A stretch of 64,000 nt of DNA from Streptomyces sp. B3I8 (lineage in GTDB: Bacteria; Actinomycetota; Actinomycetes; Streptomycetales; Streptomycetaceae). The position numbers and the translations under genes were made by a program. The stretch lies in the NCBI RefSeq assembly GCF_030816915.1, contig NZ_JAUSYN010000002.1, positions 4,477,501 through 4,541,500 on the forward strand. Reading direction: 5' to 3'. The notes under the pieces are model-generated. The model did not search any database. It was not told where the DNA came from and worked only from the letters and a program-made list of their open reading frames with translations. Positions 54,768-63,448 of the stretch are shown here, piece by piece. Position 1 is the first letter of the stretch. Every line of letters begins with the position of its first letter.

Positions 54768-57664
54768 GGAGCGCTCCTGTCAGTGATGTCGAACTGCCTC
54801 GTCCGATAGCCAGCGTACTCGCCGGCGTTACGTTCTCCCTTGACGACTATGTAGTCCAACTTGCCCTCATCCAGGGCGTCTCTCAGGTTCTGTGCGAGAT
54901 CCGCTTCGGCGGGATTCTTCTTACCTCGCTTTTCCATCTGCTCGATGATGTCGAGGAAGTATTCCCGCGTTCCCTGCGACACCCGCTTTCCACTCGGCAG
55001 GTTACGCGCGCCGAGCTCCGTGTCGACACTGCTCTTCGCTTCGACGACGACATAGCCGCCGTCCGTGCGCTTGTAGACCTGGTCGAACTGGTCGTTGCCG
55101 TTGGCGGGGCCGTCCAGCGGCTCCCTGGTGGCACCGGGATACCTCTCCGGAATGACATGGTGCTCCGCCACGGCCTCGCCGTATGCCTCGGAGGAGTCCC
55201 GCATGTGGACGTGCGACTCCCGGTAGGCTCCCTGCGCCTCGACCCGATCGGCGTCCGTCTCCCACGTCGGCTGGTCCTCGTGCGCCTTGTTGGCCTCGTG
55301 CTTCCAGTGCTCCATCGCCTTGTCGTGATGGATGGCGTAGTGGCGCGTCTCGGCGGCCTCGTTGAGGTGGGACAGGGCCTCCGGACTCGCGGTGTCCGGG
55401 CCCTGCTTCACCCAGTCGTCGAGGTAGTTCGGCTTCAGAGGTTCCGGCGCCTTGTCCACCGTTGTCCACGGGTCGCTCGGCGATTGCCTCGTCAACTGGG
55501 GCGGCGTCTTCCCGCTCTCGTCGATGAAGTCGAGGTTCTTCCGGTTGCCGTTGGACTTGTAGAACTGCTCGAAGTACCCGGGCTCGTGGTTGGCGCGGTA
55601 GACCTGGATCTCGTGGATCTGCTCCGGCGTGAGCGAGCCCTCGGGACCGTAGGGGTTGTCCCCGTCGCGCATGAACTCCGGCCGGGCAGGTGTCTCCGCG
55701 TCCGGGACGTGGGGACCGTTGCCTCCGGACCCGGCTGCCGCGTCGTCCGCCGCGTTCCCCGCGTCGTCCAACCCGTGCCCGCCCACCGGCGGTTCGCCCC
55801 CGTGGTGGGGCGTGGTCGTGTCGCCCGGGCCGTCGTGGTGCGGGGTCGTGACGTCGTCGGCGTGGCCCGGGGTGTCCGGGTGGTGGGTGCCCGGGGTGGT
55901 GGTGTCGCCGTGGCCGGTGTGGACGGGGTTGTCCAGCTCGTTGGTGGGGAGATGGTCGCCGACCTTGCCGCCCGGCAGGTGGTCGCCGACCTTGGTGCCC
56001 GGGAGGTCGCCACCGGCGTGGACGACCGGGTGGTCGCCGCCGGCGTGGATCACGGGTGTGTGCGTGGCGTCGTCGCCGACGCGGCCGACGTCGCCGAGGT
56101 TGTCGTCCAGGCCGCTGCCCAGCTTGATGTGCTCCCCGGCGTGTTCCGCGGTGTGGGCGCCGGCGCCGACGAGGGCGGGTTGCTTGACCGGGGTCGGGGT
56201 GTGCGGGGTGCCCGCGCCGGACGCCGGGCCGTTCTCGCCCGGGCCGGGCTTGTCGACGATGTCGGTCGGGGCGTCGTCCGCCGCGTGGACGACGTTGCCC
56301 TGGCCGTCCAGCACGTTGCCGTGCGGGTCCAGGTACTGCGCCGGGGCGCCCGCCTCCGTCGGCAGCTTGGTCGTGCCCTCGGGCAGGGCGACCGTGTGCT
56401 CGGGGAGCTGGTAGCTGCCGTCGGGGAGTTTGACCGTGCCCTCGGGGACCACCGTGCCCTCGGGCAGGTGGAAGCTGCCGTCGGGGAGTTTCGTCGCGCC
56501 CTCGGGCAGGGTGAAGGCGTTGTCCGGGAGCTTGGGGATCTCGATGTTGCCGACGCCCTTGAGCGCCTTGCTGATGTCGCCGATCTTGGACAGGCCCGCG
56601 CCCGCGCCCTTCATGACGTACGTCATCGGGTCGATGATCTTGCCCGCCTTGCCGGCCACGGACAGGGCCTTGGCGACCGCGCCGGCCTTGCCCGCGCCCG
56701 AGGCGGCCGTGCCCGCGCCGCCCGTGAAGACGGTGGTCAGCACGTTGAACGTGACCGCGCCGGCCGCACGCGCGGGGTTCTTGCCCCACTCGTCCCACGC
56801 GACCAGCGCCTTGCCCGTCTCCTTCATCGCCGTACGCGAATCGCGGATCCAGGAGGGCAGTTTGTCGTCGGGCAGCAACCAGAACGCGGTGCCCACACCG
56901 GGGATCGAGGCGATGACCAGGCCGGTGGCGAGCTGCGCGAGGCCCTTCCACGCCTGGCCCATCGCGTCCCAGCCGCCGAAGCCGACCAGCGTGCCCAGGC
57001 CCTTGATCGTGCCCCACACACCGTCCACGATCAGGCCGTCCCACACGAACGACTTCACCCAGTGGCCCACCTCGTACCAGTGGTGCTTCTCCTCCACCGG
57101 GTCGCCCCACGGCAGCTTCGCGTTCTTCAGGTCCTCCGCGTTGTACCCGTACTGGTCCTTGCGGTCGGAGCCGTCCCCCGCGACCATCTGCGTGCCGCCG
57201 AAGACCGCCGTGATCTTGTTGTGGCAGGTGCGCTCCGCCGCCCAGAACGCCGCGACCGTCGCCGTGATGTCGTCCCGGATCCCGTTGTGCTCCTCGACCT
57301 TGTCCCCGTCGTACTCCCAGTCGTCGTCGTCCTTGACCGAGTTGACGAACGTCGTCGCCTTCGTCTTCAGCTCCGCCAGCTTGGTCACCAGCGGGCGGAT
57401 CTCCGTGGCGTAGGACGACAGGGCCGAGGACACCGTCTCCAGATCCGTCGCGAAATCGTCCGCACGGTCCTTCACCGGCTTCGTCGACGCGAACAACTGC
57501 TCCGCCTCCGGAGCCTTGTAGTACGCCGACAGCCCCTGGAACTGCGCATGCACATCACTACCGGTCGTCCGGATACTGCCCGCATCCGTCTTCAACCCTT
57601 GTTCGGCCAGCTCCAGTGCGGCCAGGTCACCCGTGTACTGCGGAATCTGCTCGGGCTTGATCAC
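54764..57664 (-). CDS. Polymorphic toxin: WXG-like N terminus, repeats, PD-(D/E)XK nuclease-like C terminus
   Basis: A 966-aa protein. Residues 1-110 form a helical WXG/ESX-like export region. Hydrophobic Gly-rich segments lie at about 205-260 and 300-350. Repeats of LP(E/D)G(T/S) lie at about 380-440 and His/Asp/Thr/Gly-rich repeats (HAGGD, GDHLP, TTTPHH) at about 530-640. The pretoxin region at about 655-850 contains AEHHVIPERYPG. The C-terminal ~107 residues (from FDQVYKRTDGGYVVVEAKSS) fit a restriction-endonuclease-like fold: D861 and E875-x-K877. It ends QGTREYFLDIIEQM and AGYRTRQFDI. Likely a DNase or RNase delivered to competitors. GTG 57664 with GGGGGTG 7-8 nt upstream. No type VII secretion genes are nearby. 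Confidence 0.82.
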   Translation of the reverse strand: MIKPEQIPQYTGDLAALELAEQGLKTDAGSIRTTGSDVHAQFQGLSAYYKAPEAEQLFASTKPVKDRADDFATDLETVSSALSSYATEIRPLVTKLAELKTKATTFVNSVKDDDDWEYDGDKVEEHNGIRDDITATVAAFWAAERTCHNKITAVFGGTQMVAGDGSDRKDQYGYNAEDLKNAKLPWGDPVEEKHHWYEVGHWVKSFVWDGLIVDGVWGTIKGLGTLVGFGGWDAMGQAWKGLAQLATGLVIASIPGVGTAFWLLPDDKLPSWIRDSRTAMKETGKALVAWDEWGKNPARAAGAVTFNVLTTVFTGGAGTAASGAGKAGAVAKALSVAGKAGKIIDPMTYVMKGAGAGLSKIGDISKALKGVGNIEIPKLPDNAFTLPEGATKLPDGSFHLPEGTVVPEGTVKLPDGSYQLPEHTVALPEGTTKLPTEAGAPAQYLDPHGNVLDGQGNVVHAADDAPTDIVDKPGPGENGPASGAGTPHTPTPVKQPALVGAGAHTAEHAGEHIKLGSGLDDNLGDVGRVGDDATHTPVIHAGGDHPVVHAGGDLPGTKVGDHLPGGKVGDHLPTNELDNPVHTGHGDTTTPGTHHPDTPGHADDVTTPHHDGPGDTTTPHHGGEPPVGGHGLDDAGNAADDAAAGSGGNGPHVPDAETPARPEFMRDGDNPYGPEGSLTPEQIHEIQVYRANHEPGYFEQFYKSNGNRKNLDFIDESGKTPPQLTRQSPSDPWTTVDKAPEPLKPNYLDDWVKQGPDTASPEALSHLNEAAETRHYAIHHDKAMEHWKHEANKAHEDQPTWETDADRVEAQGAYRESHVHMRDSSEAYGEAVAEHHVIPERYPGATREPLDGPANGNDQFDQVYKRTDGGYVVVEAKSSVDTELGARNLPSGKRVSQGTREYFLDIIEQMEKRGKKNPAEADLAQNLRDALDEGKLDYIVVKGERNAGEYAGYRTRQFDITDRSAP

Positions 57665-57934
57665 GCGTTTTCACCCCCGTGTGTCCGTGGTCCACCCGCC
57701 GGACAAACTCGCGTCAAGTTCAGATCATTCTACTAAGACGTGCGGATGGTGCCTCAGGGTTGTCACCGATGTGCCACAAATCTCTTGATGAGCGCGGGAC
57801 TTGGCGTCCGGGACCATGCGGCCGACGGTGGCCGCCTCCGGCCGGCGCAACCGGAACACCGCCGCCCGTCGTCCTCCCTCGCAACGCCGGCCACGAAAAT
57901 CCCCTGGTCGGGACGGTAGGAAGGGGCGGTTCGC

Positions 57935-59125
57935 GTGGGCCAGGCGGAGCAGTCGGAGCAGGCGGCAAGTGCGGAGCAGGCGGCAAGTGCGGGACAGGCG
58001 GAGCAGGCGGAGAGTGCGGAGCGGCGCCCGGAGGTCGCCGGCGTGCCCGGCACCCCGGACATCGACGGCCCCGGCAAGAGACCCCGCCGCAGACCCTGGG
58101 TCCGCTGGACCCGGCGCACGCTTCTCGCCCTCGCGCTCCTGCTCCTCCTCCCGCTCCTCGCCACGCAGGTCACACTCCGCGTCAACTACGCGGGTGACAC
58201 CGCCGACGGGACGTACACCCGAGACCGCGACGCCCTCTGGCTCGGCCACGCCTGGGTGGACGGGCGGAGGACCGACGCCGACGTCGCCGCGCTCGCCGAC
58301 CGCCTCAAGGACACCGGCGTCCGCGATCTGTACGTCCACACCGGGCCGTTGCGGCATGACGGCACCCTGCCCGAGTCGCTGTACCCGCGCGCCGGTTGGC
58401 TGGTCAGGACGGTGCACCGCGAGCTGCCGCAGGTCCGGGTGCAGGCCTGGCTCGGCGACGTGCTCGCCACCGAGGGGCCGACCGGGATGCGGCTGACCGA
58501 CGCCGCCACCCGCGACCATGTCGTCACGTCCGCCCGCCAGGTCCTCGACGCCGGCTTCCAGGGCGCCCACTTCGACCTGGAACCCCTGCACTCCGGCGAC
58601 CAGGACTACCTGCACCTCCTCGACCGGCTGCACCGCGTCACCGCCGCCCACGACGCCCTGCTCTCCGTCGCCGCCCACCAGATCGACCCGCTCCCCGGCT
58701 TCCACTCCTTCTGGGGCACGGTCGCCGGGCACCCCAAGTGGTGGTCGCAAGGCTACTTCGGGCAGGTCGCACGCCGGGTCGACCAGATCGCCGTGATGTC
58801 GTACGACACCATGCAGCCGTTGGAGAGCACGTACGGCGGTTACGTCGCCCAGCAGACCTCGCTCGCCCTGGAGGTCACCCCGCCCGGCACCGACCTGCTG
58901 ATGGGCCTGCCCTTCTACCACGAGAACCGGTTCGGCCACTGGGCGCACGCCGAGACCGTCCCGGCCGCCGTCCGGGGCGTCCGCCTCGGGCTGTCGCGCA
59001 CCGACGCCGACCGCGCGCACTTCGGCGTCGCCCTGTACGTCGATTTCGCGGCGACGGAGGCGGACTGGACGGCGTACGAGAAGGACTGGGTGGCGGGAGC
59101 CCGTCACCGGGCCTCAGGTTCCTGA
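57935..59125 (+). CDS. GH18-like membrane-anchored glycosidase-like protein
   Basis: A 396-aa protein. The N tail has Ala/Glu/Gln repeats (EQAASAEQAASAGQAEQAE), a basic segment and one membrane helix (about 62-80, LLALALLLLLPLLATQVTL). The extracytoplasmic TIM-barrel-like domain carries QVLDAGFQGAHFDLEPLHSGD (in place of the GH18 DxxDxDxE motif) and VMSYDTMQPLESTYGGYV. That pattern resembles putative glycoside hydrolase/chitinase-like wall proteins. The catalytic Asp-Asp-Glu triad is incomplete (FDLEP), so it may bind rather than cleave. GTG 57935 with AAGGGGCGG upstream. Divergent from the toxin; its stop overlaps the convergent sdhB stop by 12 bp. Confidence 0.65.
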   Translation: MGQAEQSEQAASAEQAASAGQAEQAESAERRPEVAGVPGTPDIDGPGKRPRRRPWVRWTRRTLLALALLLLLPLLATQVTLRVNYAGDTADGTYTRDRDALWLGHAWVDGRRTDADVAALADRLKDTGVRDLYVHTGPLRHDGTLPESLYPRAGWLVRTVHRELPQVRVQAWLGDVLATEGPTGMRLTDAATRDHVVTSARQVLDAGFQGAHFDLEPLHSGDQDYLHLLDRLHRVTAAHDALLSVAAHQIDPLPGFHSFWGTVAGHPKWWSQGYFGQVARRVDQIAVMSYDTMQPLESTYGGYVAQQTSLALEVTPPGTDLLMGLPFYHENRFGHWAHAETVPAAVRGVRLGLSRTDADRAHFGVALYVDFAATEADWTAYEKDWVAGARHRASGS

Positions 59126-59890
59126 CGTCCGGCGGCGGATCTTCGACCCCAGCCACACCAGTGGGTCGTACTTGCGGTCCGCCGCCCGCTCCTTCAGCGG
59201 GATGAGCGCGTTGTCCGTGATGTGGATGCCCTCCGGGCACACCTCCGTGCAGCACTTGGTGATGTTGCAGTAGCCCAGGCCGTGCTCGTCCTGCGCGGTG
59301 CGCTTGCGGTCCAGGCCGGTCTCCTCGGCGGCGTCCAGCGGGTGCATGTCCAGCTCCGCGACCCGCATCAGGAAACGCGGGCCGGCGAACGCGGGCTTGT
59401 TCTCCTCGTGGTCGCGGACGACGTGGCACGTGTCCTGGCACAGGAAGCACTCGATGCACTTGCGGAACTCCTGCGGGCGGTCCACGTCCTCCTGCATCAT
59501 CCGGTACTCGCCCGGAGCCGGCCCCGCAGGCGGCACGAACGCCGGGACCTCCCGCGCCTTGGCGTAGTTGAAGCCGACGTCCGTCACCAGGTCCCGTACC
59601 ACGGGGAAGGCGCGCAGCGGCGTCACGGTGATCGTCTCGGCGCGGTCGAAGACCGACATGCGGGTCATGCACATCAGCCGGGGCCGCCCGTTGATCTCCG
59701 CCGAGCACGAACCGCACTTGCCCGCCTTGCAGTTCCACCGCACCGCCAGGTCGGGCGCCTGGGTGGCCTGGATGCGGTGGATGATGTCGAGGACCACCTC
59801 GCCGTCGTTCACCTCCACCGTGAAGTCGGCGAGACCGCCTCCGCGCACGTCGCCCCGCCACACCCGGAACCGGGCCTCGTAGCCGCTCAT
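59114..59890 (-). CDS. sdhB: Succinate dehydrogenase iron-sulfur subunit
   Basis: A 258-aa SdhB/FrdB. The N-terminal [2Fe-2S] ligands are C54, C59, C62 and C74 (RWNCKAGKCGSCSAEINGRPRLMC). The C-terminal [4Fe-4S]/[3Fe-4S] ligands lie in KCIECFLCQDTCHVV and YCNITKCCTEVCPEGIHITDNALIP. Transfers electrons from SdhA FADH2 to the membrane quinone. The ATG overlaps the sdhA stop (ATGA). Third gene of sdhC-A-B; its end overlaps the convergent GH18-like gene. Confidence 0.96.
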   Translation of the reverse strand: MSGYEARFRVWRGDVRGGGLADFTVEVNDGEVVLDIIHRIQATQAPDLAVRWNCKAGKCGSCSAEINGRPRLMCMTRMSVFDRAETITVTPLRAFPVVRDLVTDVGFNYAKAREVPAFVPPAGPAPGEYRMMQEDVDRPQEFRKCIECFLCQDTCHVVRDHEENKPAFAGPRFLMRVAELDMHPLDAAEETGLDRKRTAQDEHGLGYCNITKCCTEVCPEGIHITDNALIPLKERAADRKYDPLVWLGSKIRRRTSGT

Positions 59891-61926
59891 TCGTACAGCT
59901 CCTCCTCGGCCAGGTACTTGACCAGCTCTTCCTTCTCGAACAGGGCAAGCAGGTCCGGACGGATGGGTGGGGTGGTCTCCCGTACGAGCTCGATCTGGCC
60001 GCGCACCGGGTCGGTGGCCGCGAGCCCGTCGGTGGGGTCGGCGGGCCGGCACAGCAGGTTGACCGGGCGCCAGGCGTTGTCCATCGACGGGTGGTCCTCG
60101 CGGGTGTGGCCGCCGCGCGACTCGGTGCGCTCCAGGGCCGCGCGTGCCACGCACTCGCTGACCAGCAGCATGTTCCGCAGGTCCAGGGCGAGGTGCCAGC
60201 CCGGGTTGAACTGCCGGTGCCCCTCGACACCGGCCCGCCGGGCCCGTACCCGCAGCTCGGCCAGCTTCTCCAGGGCGCGCTCCATCTCGGGCTCGCGTCG
60301 GATGATCCCCACCAGGTCGTTCATGGTCTGCTGCAACTCCTGGTGGACGCCGTACGGGTTCTCCGGCGGCCGGCCGGCCGCGGCCTGCCCGGTCGCCTCC
60401 CCGCTCCCGGGGATCGGGCCCTCCCCGCTCCCGGGGATCGGGCCCTCCCCGCTCCCGGGGATCGGGCCCTCCCCGCTTCCGGGGGCCGGCCCCTCCGCCG
60501 AGAACGGCCGCAGCGCCTCCGCCGCGGCCGCGTCGAGCTGGGCGTCGTCCGCCACGGGGCGCGCGCCGGCGAGCGCGGCCGCGTGCTCGGCGGCGTGCCA
60601 TCCGGCCCGACGCCCGAAGACCAGCAGGTCGGACAGTGAGTTGCCGCCGAGCCGGTTGGAGCCGTGCATGCCGCCGGCCACCTCACCGGCCGCGAACAGC
60701 CCCGGCACCCCGCGCGCCGCCGCCGTGTCGGAGTCGACCGCGACGCCGCCCATCACGTAGTGGCAGGTGGGCCCGACCTCCATCGGCTCGGCCGTGATGT
60801 CCACGTCCGCCAGCTCCTTGAACTGGTGGTACATCGACGGCAGCCGCCGCCGGATCACCTCGGCCGGCATCCGCGTCGACACGTCGAGGAAGACCCCGCC
60901 GTGCGGGGAGCCGCGCCCCGCCTTCACCTCGGCGTTGATGGCCCGCGCCACCTCGTCGCGCGGGAGGAGTTCGGGGGGCCGCCGGTTGTGGTCCGGGTCG
61001 TCGTACCAGCGGTCGCCCTCCGCCTCCGACTCGGCGTACTTCTCCTTGAAGACGTCGGGCACGTAGTCGAACATGAACCGCTTGCCCTCGGAGTTGCGCA
61101 GCACCCCGCCGTCACCGCGCACCGACTCGGTGACGAGGATGCCCTTGACCGACGGCGGCCAGACCATGCCCGTCGGGTGGAACTGCACGAACTCCATGTT
61201 GACCAGCGGCGCCCCGGCCAGCAGCGCCAGCGCGTGCCCGTCGCCCGTGTACTCCCACGAGTTGGACGTCACCTTGAAGGATTTGCCGATGCCGCCCGTG
61301 GCGAGGACGACGGCCGGGGCCTCGAGCACGAAGAAGCGGCCCGACTCGCGTTCGTAGGCGAAGACGCCGGCCACCCTGCCCTGCTCGTCCTTGAGGACGC
61401 GGGTGACCGTGCACTCCTGGAAGACCTTCAGCCGGGTCTCGTAGCCGCCGGTCTCCTTCTTGTCCTCCTGCTGGAGCGAGACCACCTTCTGCTGGAGCGT
61501 GCGGATCAGTTCCAGGCCCGTGCGGTCGCCGACGTGCGCCAGGCGTGGGTACTCGTGCCCGCCGAAGTTGCGCTGCGAGATCCGGCCGTCCCGCGTGCGG
61601 TCGAACAGCGCGCCCCAGGTCTCCAGTTCCCACACCCGGTCCGGGGCCTCGCGGGCGTGCAGCTCGGCCATCCGCCACTGGTTGAGGAACTTGCCGCCGC
61701 GCATGGTGTCGCGGAAGTGCACCTGCCAGTTGTCGCCGGAGTTGACGTTGCCCATCGCGGCGGCGATGCCGCCCTCGGCCATCACCGTGTGCGCCTTGCC
61801 GAACAGGGACTTGCAGATCACCGCCGTCCGCGCGCCCCGCTCGCGCGCCTCGATCGCGGCGCGCAGCCCGGCGCCCCCGGCACCGACGACCACGACGTCC
61901 CACTGCTGCCGCTCCACCACCGTCAT
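59887..61926 (-). CDS. sdhA: Succinate dehydrogenase flavoprotein subunit (with linker insertion)
   Basis: A 679-aa SdhA. The FAD-binding start is VVVVGAGGAGLRAAIEA, covalent-FAD His is H46 (FGKAHTVMAEGG), and substrate-site motifs are EFVQFHPTGM and GGMHGSNRLGGNSLSDLLVFGRRAG, with TCHYVMGGVAVD. Between the capping/FAD region and the helical C domain lies an unusual repeat EGPIPGSG (three copies, residues ~485-512), which is absent from typical SdhA. The C domain (NPYGVHQELQQTMNDLVGIIRREPEM, RAALERTESRGGHTREDHPSMDN) is normal. ATG 61926 with AGGA about 7 nt upstream. Confidence 0.96.
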   Translation of the reverse strand: MTVVERQQWDVVVVGAGGAGLRAAIEARERGARTAVICKSLFGKAHTVMAEGGIAAAMGNVNSGDNWQVHFRDTMRGGKFLNQWRMAELHAREAPDRVWELETWGALFDRTRDGRISQRNFGGHEYPRLAHVGDRTGLELIRTLQQKVVSLQQEDKKETGGYETRLKVFQECTVTRVLKDEQGRVAGVFAYERESGRFFVLEAPAVVLATGGIGKSFKVTSNSWEYTGDGHALALLAGAPLVNMEFVQFHPTGMVWPPSVKGILVTESVRGDGGVLRNSEGKRFMFDYVPDVFKEKYAESEAEGDRWYDDPDHNRRPPELLPRDEVARAINAEVKAGRGSPHGGVFLDVSTRMPAEVIRRRLPSMYHQFKELADVDITAEPMEVGPTCHYVMGGVAVDSDTAAARGVPGLFAAGEVAGGMHGSNRLGGNSLSDLLVFGRRAGWHAAEHAAALAGARPVADDAQLDAAAAEALRPFSAEGPAPGSGEGPIPGSGEGPIPGSGEGPIPGSGEATGQAAAGRPPENPYGVHQELQQTMNDLVGIIRREPEMERALEKLAELRVRARRAGVEGHRQFNPGWHLALDLRNMLLVSECVARAALERTESRGGHTREDHPSMDNAWRPVNLLCRPADPTDGLAATDPVRGQIELVRETTPPIRPDLLALFEKEELVKYLAEEELYE
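60398..60469 (-). repeat. 24-bp in-frame tandem repeat x3 in sdhA
   Basis: Three perfect 24-bp copies (TCCCCGCTCCCGGGGATCGGGC... on the + strand) are followed by a degenerate fourth (to 60493). Translated on the minus strand they give EGPIPGSG repeated. Each unit also contains the palindrome CCCGGG. Confidence 0.95.
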
Positions 61927-61997
61927 AAAAGGTCCTGTTCAGTCGCCGGGAGCTCGGAAACGGGCCCGGAAGGGGCCTGGAAGTGAGCCCGGAAGTC

Positions 61998-62837
61998 TCA
62001 GAAGAAGCGTGGGTCGTCGAACACGCCCGACGCCACGAGGTACACGTAGAAGTCCGCGAGCGCCACGCTCACCAGGGACGCCCAGGCGAGCTGCATGTGC
62101 CGGGCGTTGAGCCGTCCGACCAGCCGCCACGCCCGGTAGCGCACCGGATGCTTCGAGAAGTGCCGCAGCTTGCCGCCGACGATGTGCCGGCAGGAGTGGC
62201 AGGACAGGGTGTACGCCCAGATCAGCGCGATGTTGGCCAGATGGACGAGGGTGCCGAGCCCCATGTGGCCCCACGCGTAGTGCTCGTCGCGGAAGGCGAG
62301 GACCGTGTCGTAGGTGAGGATGCCCGCGACGAGGAGCGCCGCGTAGAAGAAGTACCGGTGGAGGTTCTGCAGGATCAGCGGGAAGCGGGTCTCACCGGTG
62401 TACGCGGCGTGCGGCTCGGCGACGGCGCAGGCGGGCGGGGAGGCCCAGAAGCCGCGGTAGTAGGCCTTGCGGTAGTAGTAGCAGGTCAGCCGGAAGCCCA
62501 GCGGGAAGATCAGGATGATGATCGCGGGGGAGAGGGCCCACCAGCTCCCGAACAACTCCCAGTTGGGCCCCGCGTGCATTGGGCGGCACCGCTCGGCCAG
62601 GCACGGCGAGTAGAACGGCGAGACGTACGGGGCGGCGTAGTAGTCCGTGTCGGCGAAGGCCCGCCAGGTCGAGTAGACGATGAAGGCCAGCAGTCCGGCG
62701 GCGGTGCCGGCGGGCGCCAGCCACCAGCGGTCGGTGCGCAGATGGCGGGCGCCGATCGCGGCACGCGTACCGCCGCGTACGCCGCCGCCGCTGGGACGGG
62801 GTTCGGTGGCGGGGGGTTCCTCGGTGCCGGTGGTCAC
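61998..62837 (-). CDS. sdhC: Succinate dehydrogenase membrane anchor/cytochrome b subunit
   Basis: A 279-aa membrane subunit with about five helices (LAPAGTAAGLLAFIVYSTW, WALSPAIIILIFPLGFRLTCYYY, RYFFYAALLVAGILTYDTVLAF, LGTLVHLANIALIWAYTLSCHSCRHIVGG, HMQLAWASLVSVALADFYVYLVASG). Histidines in LHRYFF, LVHLAN and CHSCRH can ligate haem. The long single anchor is the type seen in the mycobacterial Sdh1 (Rv0249c-like) complex rather than separate SdhC/SdhD. GTG 62837 overlaps the stop of the preceding small gene (GTGA). The sdhA start lies 71 bp downstream. Confidence 0.9.
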   Translation of the reverse strand: MTTGTEEPPATEPRPSGGGVRGGTRAAIGARHLRTDRWWLAPAGTAAGLLAFIVYSTWRAFADTDYYAAPYVSPFYSPCLAERCRPMHAGPNWELFGSWWALSPAIIILIFPLGFRLTCYYYRKAYYRGFWASPPACAVAEPHAAYTGETRFPLILQNLHRYFFYAALLVAGILTYDTVLAFRDEHYAWGHMGLGTLVHLANIALIWAYTLSCHSCRHIVGGKLRHFSKHPVRYRAWRLVGRLNARHMQLAWASLVSVALADFYVYLVASGVFDDPRFF

Positions 62838-63106
62838 CTGAGCCCCTCGTCGTCGGAGTCCGTCCACAGGGTGGTGTCGTACGGGGTGTCGGGGATCGAC
62901 AACAGCGGTGTACGGCGCGGCCGTTCGGGTCCGGGGGCGGACTCGCGCAGCAGGGCGACGCTCTCGCGCAGATGCTCGGCGTCGGCCCGGACCCGGCGCA
63001 TCTCGAGGCCGCCGGAGCCACCGAGCTGCTGTTCCAGCCGTCGCAGCGACCTGACCAGGTCGTCGACACAGCGCTGAACGGTCGTTAATTCGTCCTGTAC
63101 GGACAT
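62834..63106 (-). CDS. Small coiled-coil protein coupled to sdhC
   Basis: A 90-aa soluble protein: N-terminal helices MSVQDELTTVQRCVDDLVRS and LRRLEQQLGG and MRRVRADAEHLRESVALLRES look like a coiled coil with one Cys, and the C end is an acidic WTDSDDEGLR with a PDTPYDTTLW linker. Its stop overlaps the sdhC start by 4 bp, so the two are translated together. Unknown function; conserved in Streptomyces sdh loci as I recall, so an assembly factor or regulator of SDH is a reasonable inference. Confidence 0.75.
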   Translation of the reverse strand: MSVQDELTTVQRCVDDLVRSLRRLEQQLGGSGGLEMRRVRADAEHLRESVALLRESAPGPERPRRTPLLSIPDTPYDTTLWTDSDDEGLR

Positions 63107-63448
63107 GGGCGTGACCTCATTTCCGCGGGCCGTGAGGGGGCTGGGCCTGGAGGCGGTACGTACACGCGCCTGCGAGTGTCGCGCGTCACAGTGCGCCCTG
63201 GGAACCCGTGTGCACGGATTGACGGCGCGTGCGGGGGTGCATGGCGCGCGGGGCGGAGGAGGGGGGCGTGCGGAGGTGGGGCGCGCGTACGGGGCGGGGA
63301 GCGGGGTGGGCCGAACGGGTGGGGTTCGACGGGGTGGTCGCCGTGTCGCTTCCGCGGGCGCGGCCCCGGCCATCTGATCGGAGGAACCGACAAGAACGAC
63401 AAGAGTGATGAAAGTGATGACTTCGACGGACCACCGGAGGTGGCAGTG
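63107..63448. other. Intergenic region between the sdh operon and the substrate-binding protein gene
   Basis: A 342-bp divergent promoter region. The sdh side begins with ATTTCCGCGG close to the small gene; near the other side is a purine-rich repeat-like run GACAAGAACGACAAGAGTGATGAAAGTGATGAC (about 63391-63422 in pieces of GACAAGA and GTGATGA). No ORF is convincing. Confidence 0.35.

Noticed and set aside
54659..57736. A 1025-codon open frame on the + strand opposite the toxin gene
   Set aside because: Its composition mirrors the toxin codons and shows no domain. The toxin frame has clear motifs and a GTGA junction with the immunity gene.
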